This document shows, in pieces, positions 33,124 to 41,122 of a DNA stretch of 64,000 nt (position 1 is the first letter of the stretch; each line of letters starts with the position of its first letter). The notes beneath the pieces were generated by a model. That model had not been told where the DNA came from and ran no database searches. It saw only the letters and a list, made by a program, of their open reading frames with translations. Source of the DNA: Sphingopyxis sp. (GTDB taxonomy: Bacteria > Pseudomonadota > Alphaproteobacteria > Sphingomonadales > Sphingomonadaceae); contig JASBSJ010000066.1 in assembly GCA_030148985.1 (NCBI GenBank), positions 62,001 through 126,000 on the forward strand. The letters are read 5' to 3'. The translations under genes were made by a program, and so were the position numbers.

Positions 33124-34290
33124 TCAATCGGTCCCGGTAGCGGCGCCGGAGCGGGGGTCGGATTTGGACGGCGAAGCATCCGCCTTGCTCGCGCGGTAGA
33201 TCCGTTCCCTGAAGAACCATTGATAGGGTCCGACTTCCAGATAGCGGTGGACGAAATGCGTCACCACCAGGGTGACGGGCGTGGTCACCGCAAAGAAAAC
33301 CAGCATCGACATCGGCCAGTTGTCGGTGAACAGGCCGAGCTGAACGAAAATCTTGCGAAACGCGAGATAGGTATAGGGGTGAACGAGATAGAGCGAATAG
33401 CTGACGGTGCCCAGATAGGCGATCGTCCGGAAGCGTGAAATCGCGGACGAGATGCTGTGCGGATGGACCGCAAAATAGAAGTAGAGCACCGTGCTCAGCA
33501 GCAGCCCCCATGCCTGCGGCGTGGTGATGAATTCCCTGTCGAAATGCGTCCGGAAATTGGCGGCGAGATAGATCCACGTCGCGGCGAGGAGAATTTCGCA
33601 GGTCCGGACAAGATAGACCGGCGGGCTGATCTTCGCGTCATAAGCAATGCGGATCAGCATCCCGCCGACGAAGAAAAGCGCGACCGGATAGCGAACGACG
33701 AACAGCGCGGAGAGGAGGAGGACCAAGATCGCCGGCAAAAGCGCGCGTTTGCGAAACAGAAAATGATAGCCAAACGCTGCCAGCGCATAGAACATTACCT
33801 CATAGGTCAGGCTCCATGCGTTCGGCGTCAGCTGCTCGGTCTGGGTCAGCAGGTTCAGGAACAGGAACCCCGACACCACCGTCAGCACATTGTTCGAGTT
33901 CGGATAGGCGTTGAGGAACAGGTTGAGCACGACATAGACGACGCTCAGCGTGAAGAACAACGGGTAGAGCCGGAAAAAACGCCGTTCGCCGAAATCCTTC
34001 AGCGAATAGCGCATGATGCTGGGCAGGATGACGAAGCCGCTGATCGTGAAGAACAGCTCGACGCCCCAGATGCCGACATTCCAGGGTTCGAAAATCAGGT
34101 CCAGATAGCGCGCATTGTGGGGATATATATGTTCGGCAGTGCCGCCGAGCAGATGGGCCCAAAATACCATCAGCGACGCAATTCCTCGCAACCCGTGCGT
34201 TGCTGTATTGAATTCGGAATGGCCGACCACCGCCGTCCGATCCCGATCGCCGGCCGCGTGGGTGCTCGCGCTATCGACGGCTGCCGTCAT
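33124..34290 (-). CDS. Acyltransferase 3 family membrane O-acyltransferase
   Basis: A 388-residue polytopic protein with about ten helices. It carries the acyltransferase-3 signature HGLRGIASLMVFWAH (about residues 32-46), where the early Arg and His are functionally important. Such proteins add acetyl or other acyl groups to exopolysaccharide or O-antigen residues. It is cotranscribed with the GT39 gene. A 229-bp gap (34291-34519) separates it from the lyase gene; I see no gene or clear signal there. O-acetylation of the exported glycan is the likeliest role. Confidence 0.86.
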   Translation of the reverse strand: MTAAVDSASTHAAGDRDRTAVVGHSEFNTATHGLRGIASLMVFWAHLLGGTAEHIYPHNARYLDLIFEPWNVGIWGVELFFTISGFVILPSIMRYSLKDFGERRFFRLYPLFFTLSVVYVVLNLFLNAYPNSNNVLTVVSGFLFLNLLTQTEQLTPNAWSLTYEVMFYALAAFGYHFLFRKRALLPAILVLLLSALFVVRYPVALFFVGGMLIRIAYDAKISPPVYLVRTCEILLAATWIYLAANFRTHFDREFITTPQAWGLLLSTVLYFYFAVHPHSISSAISRFRTIAYLGTVSYSLYLVHPYTYLAFRKIFVQLGLFTDNWPMSMLVFFAVTTPVTLVVTHFVHRYLEVGPYQWFFRERIYRASKADASPSKSDPRSGAATGTD

Positions 34291-34519
34291 CTAATGAAAC
34301 CGATCACGATGTTCGTGCCGACAACTTGATCCTGCAAGAGACAGATTGGTCGCTCCACGCGAAATTCCCCCTGCAATCAGCATGTCGGTGTCCGGCGTGC
34401 GCGACAAGGTTCGGGGAGTGGCATAGGCCGCACCATCGGGACTAATCCCAATTCGCATGGCCCACCTGAAGCTGCGACCAGAGGTATCGCGACCGGACGG
34501 CGCGAGTGATTTCAGCACC

Positions 34520-35854
34520 CTAATCAATATCTTTTCCTGCAAGGCGCTGCAAATGAGCGAAATTGAGAAAGCGGTCGAAATGGGTCCAGCCGTCGCCGTC
34601 CTTACCCATCCAGCTATCGAATATTTGGGGGTCGGCGCCATTGGCACGTTCCCACGTGTCGGACATTCCATCGCCGTCGTCGTCGCGATACGAACGCCCC
34701 GCGGCGATAGCCGGAATGGGACCGACAGGTCTGCCGATCTTGCCGCCCGATTTGCGAACTTCGTTAACCACGCGCCGGTCGACCTCGTCGCGCGGGAAAG
34801 CGCCGGCTTCCATCAGAACCCGGTCATAGGCCTTTTTTGCTGCCATCGGCTTGCTCTGCATCTGGCACACCGGCGAATCGACGACCGCATCGCTGACGGT
34901 AGGGGAGAGCGAAGCGACCCCTTCGGAAAGATTGTCCGACAGGTAAATCCTTGCCTGTCCGCGTGAGCCCCTGAGGGGCCTGTCGATGGCCGCCGCCATC
35001 CGAAGATTGGTATTCGGGCCGCGCCGATAGACATTGCCGACGACATTGACCGGCGATCCGCCATAGCTTTCCCAAATTTCGGTGAACTGCGATTGCGCGT
35101 TGTAAAACACATTGTTGATGACATCGACGCACGATCCCGGCGGGACATTGACGTCCGGGTTGCGGTCGCCGTTGTGGGCGCACAGGTTCCGAACGAAGCT
35201 GATATTCTGCGGCCCTTTTGGGTCGCTGGCCAAAAGCGCACATTTATCGTGTTTGGGCACGCCTTCGGCAAAGATGGACCCGGAGATGGTGATATTGTCG
35301 TTCTGACCCCAGGCGCCGATATTTTCATCGAGGCTCCACGATGCGCTGACATGATCGATGATGATGTCGTGGCTGTTTGCGATGTTGATCGCGTCATTTC
35401 CCCCGCGATCTTCGCCGGGCAAATCCGTCCGCACGCGCAGGTGGCGGATGATGATGTCGTGCGTATTCTTGACCCCGAGCGGCGTGTAGGCGCCCGGTCC
35501 GCCGATATGCGACAGGGTGATGCCCCCCCCGGGCGCCGTTTCGCCGGCGATGGTAAGGTAGGCATTGCGGATAAGCGGCCGCTCCGTAGTAAAACGTATC
35601 ACTCCCGCGACGGTGAACACGCAGATGCGCGGCCCATGCGCGTCGATGCACTCGCGCAGCGAGCCGGGGCCGCTATCGGCCAGCGTCGTGACCTTGATGA
35701 TTTTGCCATTCAGCCCGCCGAGTGCGTGGCGGCCGTAGCCGTCGGCGCCGATAAATGCCGCGCGGCCGTTGTCGGTGGCGGTCGCGGGCGGCATACAACT
35801 GACGGTCGCGGCGCCGACGGACAAACTCGACAAGAAAATACGAAGTCCCTGCAT
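34520..35854 (-). CDS. Secreted pectate-lyase-like protein (right-handed beta-helix)
   Basis: A 444-residue secreted protein with an N-terminal signal (hydrophobic about residues 5-20). A parallel beta-helix follows, with pectate-lyase-family features: GSLRECIDAHGPRICVF, TIAGETAPGGGITL, DIIIRHLRVRT, HDIIIDHVSASWSLDE and NNVFYNAQSQ. The C-terminus has a calcium-type DDDGDGMSDTWE segment and a weaker GKDGDGWTHFDRFLN. The gene overlaps the outer-membrane barrel gene (ATGA) in an operon with polymerase and export genes, so the substrate is probably the locus's own uronate-containing glycan rather than plant pectin. A related lyase lies at 57195-59045. Confidence 0.85.
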   Translation of the reverse strand: MQGLRIFLSSLSVGAATVSCMPPATATDNGRAAFIGADGYGRHALGGLNGKIIKVTTLADSGPGSLRECIDAHGPRICVFTVAGVIRFTTERPLIRNAYLTIAGETAPGGGITLSHIGGPGAYTPLGVKNTHDIIIRHLRVRTDLPGEDRGGNDAINIANSHDIIIDHVSASWSLDENIGAWGQNDNITISGSIFAEGVPKHDKCALLASDPKGPQNISFVRNLCAHNGDRNPDVNVPPGSCVDVINNVFYNAQSQFTEIWESYGGSPVNVVGNVYRRGPNTNLRMAAAIDRPLRGSRGQARIYLSDNLSEGVASLSPTVSDAVVDSPVCQMQSKPMAAKKAYDRVLMEAGAFPRDEVDRRVVNEVRKSGGKIGRPVGPIPAIAAGRSYRDDDGDGMSDTWERANGADPQIFDSWMGKDGDGWTHFDRFLNFAHLQRLAGKDID

Positions 35855-37137
35855 CAGAACCGCCGGATTATCCCGAGCGTCAGAACCTTTTCCTTATATT
35901 TGTCGATCGGATCGCGCGCGCTTCGCCGGTCATATTCGGCTGACGCAAAGAAGGACGTGCGACGGTCGAACAGATATTCGACGCGCGCCGTGCCGCCGAT
36001 GCTCTCCAGATTGTCGCGCGATTCGCCCCGATAGCGAAGATTGACATAGCCGATCGAAAGGCTGGCCAGCAGATTGTGGCGGATTTCCTGATCAATTCGG
36101 AAGCGGGCAACCGTGTCAACGCGCGTTGATGCGCCCGACCGGACCGTCGCGACATCGCCGCGGGAAATCCCGAAGTTCAGCGAGGTGCGATCGCGCGGCG
36201 ACCAGGTGACTTCGCCCTCCAGTCGCAAACCGGTATTAGCGGGAAGAATAGTGTCCTCCTCGGGATCGGTACGGAAAACACCGACACCCATTTTGCCGTG
36301 CAGCCGATTGCCGATTTCCCGCTGAACCCCGAATATCGCACCATAGGTATTCTGGTCGCGGTTGACCCCGCTGAAATCCTGCGCCAGCCGGAAATCGCGA
36401 CGATTGACATAAACCAGCGCGAACAGATCGAGCGACGAGGCGAACTGATAGCCGACGGTCACCGACGCGCGATAGATCTGCATGTCCCGATCGTCCTCGG
36501 CCGGATCAAGCTGATTATATTTTTCGGTGCCGACGGCAAAGGTCGTGCGGATATTTCCGCTGGCGCGGGAATAGGACGCCTCGGCGAGAAAGGCGTTGAT
36601 TTTGCGCGGGCGGTCGGTTGGTCCTGCGCGGGTTTCGGGATCGGCGCGCCGCTCGATATTGCGGTTGAACCCGAGGGTCGCACTTAAATTCTCCGCCTTT
36701 TCCCCCGACAGGACGTAGTTCAACGAGCCGCCGTATGTGGTGGAGTTTTCGCGCACGAGATCGAAATGGCGACGCAGGCCCGCATGGCCTTCGGCCGTGA
36801 TCCTGCCCGATCCGATCTGTTTCGACAGACTTAGCGAGGGATTGATGTGCACCCGAAAGTCATCGGCTTCATCGACCGACGTGCGAAACACATTGCTGCT
36901 GTAATCGATGCTCGCATCGACCCTGGCATCGACCTCCAGACCGCCGATTTCGAAGCCGTCATATTCATAGCCGGGCCGGGGCAGCTTGGCGGGCGAGGTG
37001 ACCGAATCCTGCGCGACTGCCGCCGTGCTGAAACCGGCGGCCACCACCGCGGCATATGCGGCCAGCTTCAGTCGGCGCGTCCGGACGCGAGCGTTCCAAT
37101 TCAACAATTTGATTTCCTTGTCAGAACCAGGCTTCAT
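35854..37137 (-). CDS. Outer-membrane beta-barrel protein of the polysaccharide operon
   Basis: A 427-residue protein with a signal peptide (hydrophobic core about residues 26-40, AVAQ cleavage). The body is dominated by alternating amphipathic strands (for example SIDYSSNVFRT, YGGSLNYVLSG, RASVTVGYQFASS) and the last residue is Phe, as expected of a barrel. It overlaps the OPX gene by 17 bp upstream and the lyase gene downstream. In similar sphingomonad loci such barrels are annotated as putative porin or capsule export proteins. A role as an outer-membrane pore or surface anchor for the glycan is inferred from position. Confidence 0.8.
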   Translation of the reverse strand: MKPGSDKEIKLLNWNARVRTRRLKLAAYAAVVAAGFSTAAVAQDSVTSPAKLPRPGYEYDGFEIGGLEVDARVDASIDYSSNVFRTSVDEADDFRVHINPSLSLSKQIGSGRITAEGHAGLRRHFDLVRENSTTYGGSLNYVLSGEKAENLSATLGFNRNIERRADPETRAGPTDRPRKINAFLAEASYSRASGNIRTTFAVGTEKYNQLDPAEDDRDMQIYRASVTVGYQFASSLDLFALVYVNRRDFRLAQDFSGVNRDQNTYGAIFGVQREIGNRLHGKMGVGVFRTDPEEDTILPANTGLRLEGEVTWSPRDRTSLNFGISRGDVATVRSGASTRVDTVARFRIDQEIRHNLLASLSIGYVNLRYRGESRDNLESIGGTARVEYLFDRRTSFFASAEYDRRSARDPIDKYKEKVLTLGIIRRF

Positions 37138-37690
37138 GGACGATCACCGTATCGCCTGGCAGAATTTGCGTATCGTCCGTGCCCTTGCCCTTGATAATCG
37201 CCCCGTTTTCGGTGCGGTTGATGCCATAAGCCTTGGTGTTCGCCCGGAATGTGTGTCCGCCGGCAACCGTGATCGCGGTCAGAACGGTCATGCCGGGAAC
37301 ATAGGGATAGGCACCGGGGCGCTTGACTTCGCCCATGATGAAGAAGGGGCGATATTCCTCGATCTGCACGTTGACCGAAGCATTTACGGCCAGCTCTTCA
37401 CGCCGCATGAGAGCCGCCAGCTCTTGCTCGACCTCGGTCGTCGTCTTGCCGGCAACCTTTATCGCCCCCAGCATCGGAAGCGAAATCGTGCCGACGTCAT
37501 TGACCCGGTAATCGGTGCTCAGATTGCTGAAGCCTCCGACCAGAAGTCGCACCTTGTCGCCGGCGCCGAGCTTGTAGCCAGCCTCGCTGCTGGCGGGACT
37601 GGCGGGCAGAGACGTGAGCCTGTCAGTGGGGCTGGCGCACGCTGCCAATGCGAAGCAAAGCAGCAGCGCGAATATTGATCTCAGCATCAT
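37121..37690 (-). CDS. Polysaccharide export lipoprotein (Wza/OPX family, short form)
   Basis: A 189-residue protein starting at ATG 37690 with a lipoprotein signal ending LAAC at about residue 18. The Poly_export domain begins at YKLGAGDKVRLLV and includes GTISLPMLGAIKV. One SLBB-type repeat follows (IMGEVKRPGAYPYVPGMTVLTAI). It is shorter than classical Wza and probably lacks the C-terminal outer-membrane helix, so the neighbouring barrel gene may supply the pore. The start overlaps the Wzy-like stop (ATGA); a longer reading to 37864 would overlap that gene and is rejected. It probably partners the Wzc at 54662. Confidence 0.9.
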   Translation of the reverse strand: MMLRSIFALLLCFALAACASPTDRLTSLPASPASSEAGYKLGAGDKVRLLVGGFSNLSTDYRVNDVGTISLPMLGAIKVAGKTTTEVEQELAALMRREELAVNASVNVQIEEYRPFFIMGEVKRPGAYPYVPGMTVLTAITVAGGHTFRANTKAYGINRTENGAIIKGKGTDDTQILPGDTVIVHEAWF

Positions 37691-39060
37691 GGTCTTAACC
37701 TCGCGTTGGAAAGGGAATGAAGGTCGGCATGGGCGTCCATCGGTGGCGTGCGGGCCACGGGATCGGACTGCGGCGCGACCGCTCGCGGAGCATTGGCCCG
37801 CCGCTGCGCGCTGAGCGTGGCTGTGACCGCGAAACGGGTGGCGATGAGGATCGGCACGACCCACAGGCGCGCGTAGACATGGGTCGACGCGTTCGAGATG
37901 ATGAAAAAGCTGAGGGCGACGGAAAGTGCGAGCGCGGCGGCCGCCTTGTCGTATTTGATCGTGCGGACGGCGATCAACGCCAATATACCCATCGCAAGGG
38001 TCCAGCCCAGCAGCGCGAACATGCCGCCTTCCGTCCAGATCAGCAGGATGATGTTGTGAACGGGCGCGCCCTGGACGCTGATCGAGCGAAATTGGTCTGC
38101 GCCTATCCCGAGGAGATGCGTATTGTCGGAAAGTTGCCAGGCCTCTTCGATCAGCTGCATTCTTCCCCCGTACGTCCCCGCTTCCGAAATATCGCCGGTT
38201 TCGAAAGCGCTTAATACCCGTTTTTCAAACGTGGCCGGAATTGGCACACCAGCGGAAAAGGCAAGTGTCAAAATGCCAAGGGCAGCCGCAATCGGCTTCC
38301 ACGCGCGCCAGCCGTAGCTGGCAAGGGCGAAGATCAGGATCGCCGCGATGCTCGAAACAAATCCTGTTACCGAAGCGGTAAGCAAGAGTGCCAGCATGAG
38401 AATTGCCGCATAAACGAGGCACAGCCACAGCGGCAGCAGACGCATCTTTGCAAAATAGAGAACGAACGGCAGCGTCAGCGAAATGAGCGCCGCGTTGCGG
38501 TTGGCGCTGGCCGTAAATGATCCGAGCCGCCCCGCGCCGGTGATGAAATCCTGATTGATCCAAGCGGCCGACACGTGGTTTTCGCCATAATAGTAAAACA
38601 GGGCGACGCTAAAGGCTTCGGCCGCGACCACGGCTGCCACGAAAAACTTTGCGAGCAGGATTTCGTCTTTCCAGGTGCCGGCAAAGAGAAGAAAGGGCAG
38701 GGCCAGATAGGCGAAGACATATTGCGAGCCCGTGATGGTGAAGCGAATGGGATCGCCGTTGATCAGGCTGCTTGCGCCCAGAGCGACGAGCATGAGGGAA
38801 AAGGAAAAGAGCCACCAAGGCGACATATCCGCAAAGGGCTTCAGATTCAGGCGTCCCGACGCCGCGGCCAGGATCGCCGCCATCAGGAAACAGCCGTCGC
38901 TCAACGTAAACTGAATATCCGGATGAAAGCGCCACATCATGAAAGGCGTCAGCATGACGCCGATTATCAGGGCGTAGCGAATGATCGTTTCGGACACCGA
39001 ATGACGGTGGCGCGCCGGGCTCTCCTCGGCTGGTTCATATCGGGTGGCCGCGCTGAACAC
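37687..39060 (-). CDS. O-antigen ligase/polymerase family membrane protein (second Wzy-like)
   Basis: A polytopic protein of about 457 residues with ten or more helices. The large periplasmic loop ends with GAPVHNIILLIWTEGG, the conserved HN-xxxx-EGG pattern of Wzy/WaaL proteins. The GTG at 39060 is preferred: a GAGTGGA ribosome-binding site precedes it, and it begins eight bases after the sulfotransferase stop. A longer reading to 39225 would overlap that gene. Position between the sulfotransferase and OPX genes suggests it polymerises the second glycan. Confidence 0.82.
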   Translation of the reverse strand: MFSAATRYEPAEESPARHRHSVSETIIRYALIIGVMLTPFMMWRFHPDIQFTLSDGCFLMAAILAAASGRLNLKPFADMSPWWLFSFSLMLVALGASSLINGDPIRFTITGSQYVFAYLALPFLLFAGTWKDEILLAKFFVAAVVAAEAFSVALFYYYGENHVSAAWINQDFITGAGRLGSFTASANRNAALISLTLPFVLYFAKMRLLPLWLCLVYAAILMLALLLTASVTGFVSSIAAILIFALASYGWRAWKPIAAALGILTLAFSAGVPIPATFEKRVLSAFETGDISEAGTYGGRMQLIEEAWQLSDNTHLLGIGADQFRSISVQGAPVHNIILLIWTEGGMFALLGWTLAMGILALIAVRTIKYDKAAAALALSVALSFFIISNASTHVYARLWVVPILIATRFAVTATLSAQRRANAPRAVAPQSDPVARTPPMDAHADLHSLSNARLRP

Positions 39061-39068
39061 TGGTCCAC

Positions 39069-39899
39069 TCAATCGCTGAGCCAATGCGAAAGATCGCGTT
39101 GGAGCAGGGTTCCGAGGCCTTCGACATCCTTGGCATAAAAATCGCGCATCGATTGCTTCAGATCGTGCGACAATTTTGGGTAAGCCACTTCCCGCGCCAG
39201 CGTCCCATGAATGGCTTTGAACCAAGGTTTTGATCGCAATGGAGCGACCAGACGCTTGGCGGGAGCAAGCGTACGCCGCATCGCCAACGGGAGCAGCGGG
39301 GCGTCCTTCACATTGGCGCGTTCGACGAGCTGAATTTCATGCCCCAGGTCGGGCAGGCCAAGGAATAAGTTCACATGTTTGACCACCTCTTCGGGGACCG
39401 TGCGAATATCTTCATAAAGGACGGTTTTGATGTTGGCGGCGGGATAATGATCCAGAAAGCGCCTCAAATGCTGGTTGTACAGCCCGTCATTCAGGAATCG
39501 CGGCTGTGGATTGTCCCGCGATCCCAGAAACTTCCCAATCTCGCCATTCACCGTCCCCCGGCGGAACAGCATGCAATAGTCCGAATAGGCCCGATCCACC
39601 GGGTTGCGTAGCTGAACGACGATCTGCGCGTCGGGCAGGAGGCGGGACATGCGCTCCGCGGCCAGCGGATCAGCCAGATAATCGGCAGATTTTTCGCCGA
39701 CCAGCTGATCGGCGTGACTATTCTTGAACCACGCGCCATACCATTCTTCACCCCGTTCATATTCGCGGCTGAAATAATGCGGTTCGGGGCCGGGCATGAA
39801 CACGTCGGGGCGCACGCGCAGTTGATTGGCGACCCAGGTCGTCGCCGCCTTGGCCGCTCCGATGATGACGAAGTCCGGAAGTCTTGTGGATTGCGTCAT
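39069..39899 (-). CDS. PAPS-dependent sulfotransferase
   Basis: A soluble sulfotransferase of 276 residues. The 5'-phosphosulfate loop AAKAATTWV lies at residues 15-23 and the 3'-phosphate motif RNPVDRAYSDY at about 98-108, both placed as in the Sulfotransfer_1/3 family. The start at 39899 overlaps the aminotransferase stop (ATGA). The protein has no signal peptide, so sulfation would occur in the cytoplasm on a lipid-linked repeat unit or nucleotide sugar. This points to a sulfated polysaccharide. PAPS synthesis genes are not in the window. Confidence 0.9.
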   Translation of the reverse strand: MTQSTRLPDFVIIGAAKAATTWVANQLRVRPDVFMPGPEPHYFSREYERGEEWYGAWFKNSHADQLVGEKSADYLADPLAAERMSRLLPDAQIVVQLRNPVDRAYSDYCMLFRRGTVNGEIGKFLGSRDNPQPRFLNDGLYNQHLRRFLDHYPAANIKTVLYEDIRTVPEEVVKHVNLFLGLPDLGHEIQLVERANVKDAPLLPLAMRRTLAPAKRLVAPLRSKPWFKAIHGTLAREVAYPKLSHDLKQSMRDFYAKDVEGLGTLLQRDLSHWLSD

Positions 39900-41122
39900 C
39901 GCGAGGCTTTCTCGACGATGCGGCGAAGAAGCGCGCCCGCCAGTTCCAGATCGTCGGGTGACAGCGTATGATCGACCGGCACCATCAGGCTGGTTTCGCC
40001 AAGCTGACGCGCGACCGGCAACGGCTGTTCCGGGCGCAGCGCATAGTCGCGAAACGCTTTTTCCCGATAGATTTCGGGACATGATCCGGTCGAACAGGCC
40101 ACGCCGGCGTTGGCGGCTTCTTCGATGATCCGGCGCCTGGTCCATCCCTCCCTCAATTGATCGGGCTTGATAAACACATAGGCCTTGTACCGTGCATGGG
40201 TGATCCCGTGCCGCGGCCGCGCGAGCCTGACGGCATCGAGTCCGGTCAATTGCTCCTCGAATGCATGGGCATTTTTCTGCCGACGCAGGCGCCAGTCATC
40301 CAGTTTCGCCAGCTGGCAATTGCCGATCGCGGCCTGGAACTCCGTGAGGCGAAAATTGCTGCCCAGCGAAGAATGAAGCCACAGAAAATCGGGACCAGGC
40401 ACGATCGTGGAATAATGGTCCGGATCCTTGCCATGATCCTTATAGGCCCAGGCGCGTCGCCAGACCTCGCGGTCCTTCATCACGATCATTCCGCCTTCGC
40501 CACCCGTCGAAATGATTTTATCGGTGCAGAAAGAAAAGGCCGCTGCATCGCCAAATGACCCCACCGGTCGGCCATCGACACGCGCGCCATGCGCCTGCGC
40601 GCAATCCTCGATAATTGCCAAGCCGCGCCGTTCGGCCAGATCCATGATGTCTTTCATCTCGCAAGGCCAGCCGGCAAGATGGACGACGATCACAGCCCGG
40701 GTCCGGGGCGTCATGGCCGCTTCGATGGAACCGGCGGTGATATTCTGGCTTTCGACGTCGACATCGGCAAATATCGGCATCGCCCCACAGGCGACCACAC
40801 AGCTGGCGGACGCCATGAAACTGCGCGCCGGCACAATCACTTCGTCGCCGGGGCCAATTTTCAGCGCGCGCAGAGCCAGTTCGAGCGCGAGCGTGCCGTT
40901 CGCAACCGCAATGGCATGGGGAACGTCGCACAGTTGCGCCATTGCATCTTCGAAGGCTGCACATTGTGCCCCGTGATGGAGCGAATTGACGGCTCCCGTT
41001 CGAAGCACAGCGGTAGCGGCATCGATCTCATCTGCTGCAAAAAACGGCCAGCGCGATCGGTTCGGTTTCAGCGCAACCGCATCGGACCCGGAATGATGCA
41101 CGGCCACCGCCATTCGATTCAT
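39896..41122 (-). CDS. DegT/DnrJ/EryC1/StrS-family sugar aminotransferase
   Basis: PLP-dependent aminotransferase acting on keto nucleotide sugars, 408 residues. Visible features: the VANGTLALELALRAL cofactor-binding segment, IEDCAQAHGA with the pyridine-binding Asp near 173, and the Schiff-base lysine in SFCTDKIISTGGEGG (about residue 202). It follows CapD, which makes 4-keto-6-deoxy sugars, so a 4-amino-4,6-dideoxy-HexNAc product is a natural inference. The ATG at 41122 overlaps the capD stop by one base; a GTG one codon earlier is possible. The specificity is not determined. Confidence 0.9.
   Translation of the reverse strand: MNRMAVAVHHSGSDAVALKPNRSRWPFFAADEIDAATAVLRTGAVNSLHHGAQCAAFEDAMAQLCDVPHAIAVANGTLALELALRALKIGPGDEVIVPARSFMASASCVVACGAMPIFADVDVESQNITAGSIEAAMTPRTRAVIVVHLAGWPCEMKDIMDLAERRGLAIIEDCAQAHGARVDGRPVGSFGDAAAFSFCTDKIISTGGEGGMIVMKDREVWRRAWAYKDHGKDPDHYSTIVPGPDFLWLHSSLGSNFRLTEFQAAIGNCQLAKLDDWRLRRQKNAHAFEEQLTGLDAVRLARPRHGITHARYKAYVFIKPDQLREGWTRRRIIEEAANAGVACSTGSCPEIYREKAFRDYALRPEQPLPVARQLGETSLMVPVDHTLSPDDLELAGALLRRIVEKASR

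Noticed and set aside
34291-34671. 126-codon minus-strand open frame after the acyltransferase
   Set aside because: It overlaps the end of the lyase gene in another frame, has no ribosome-binding site or known motif, and its composition looks non-coding.
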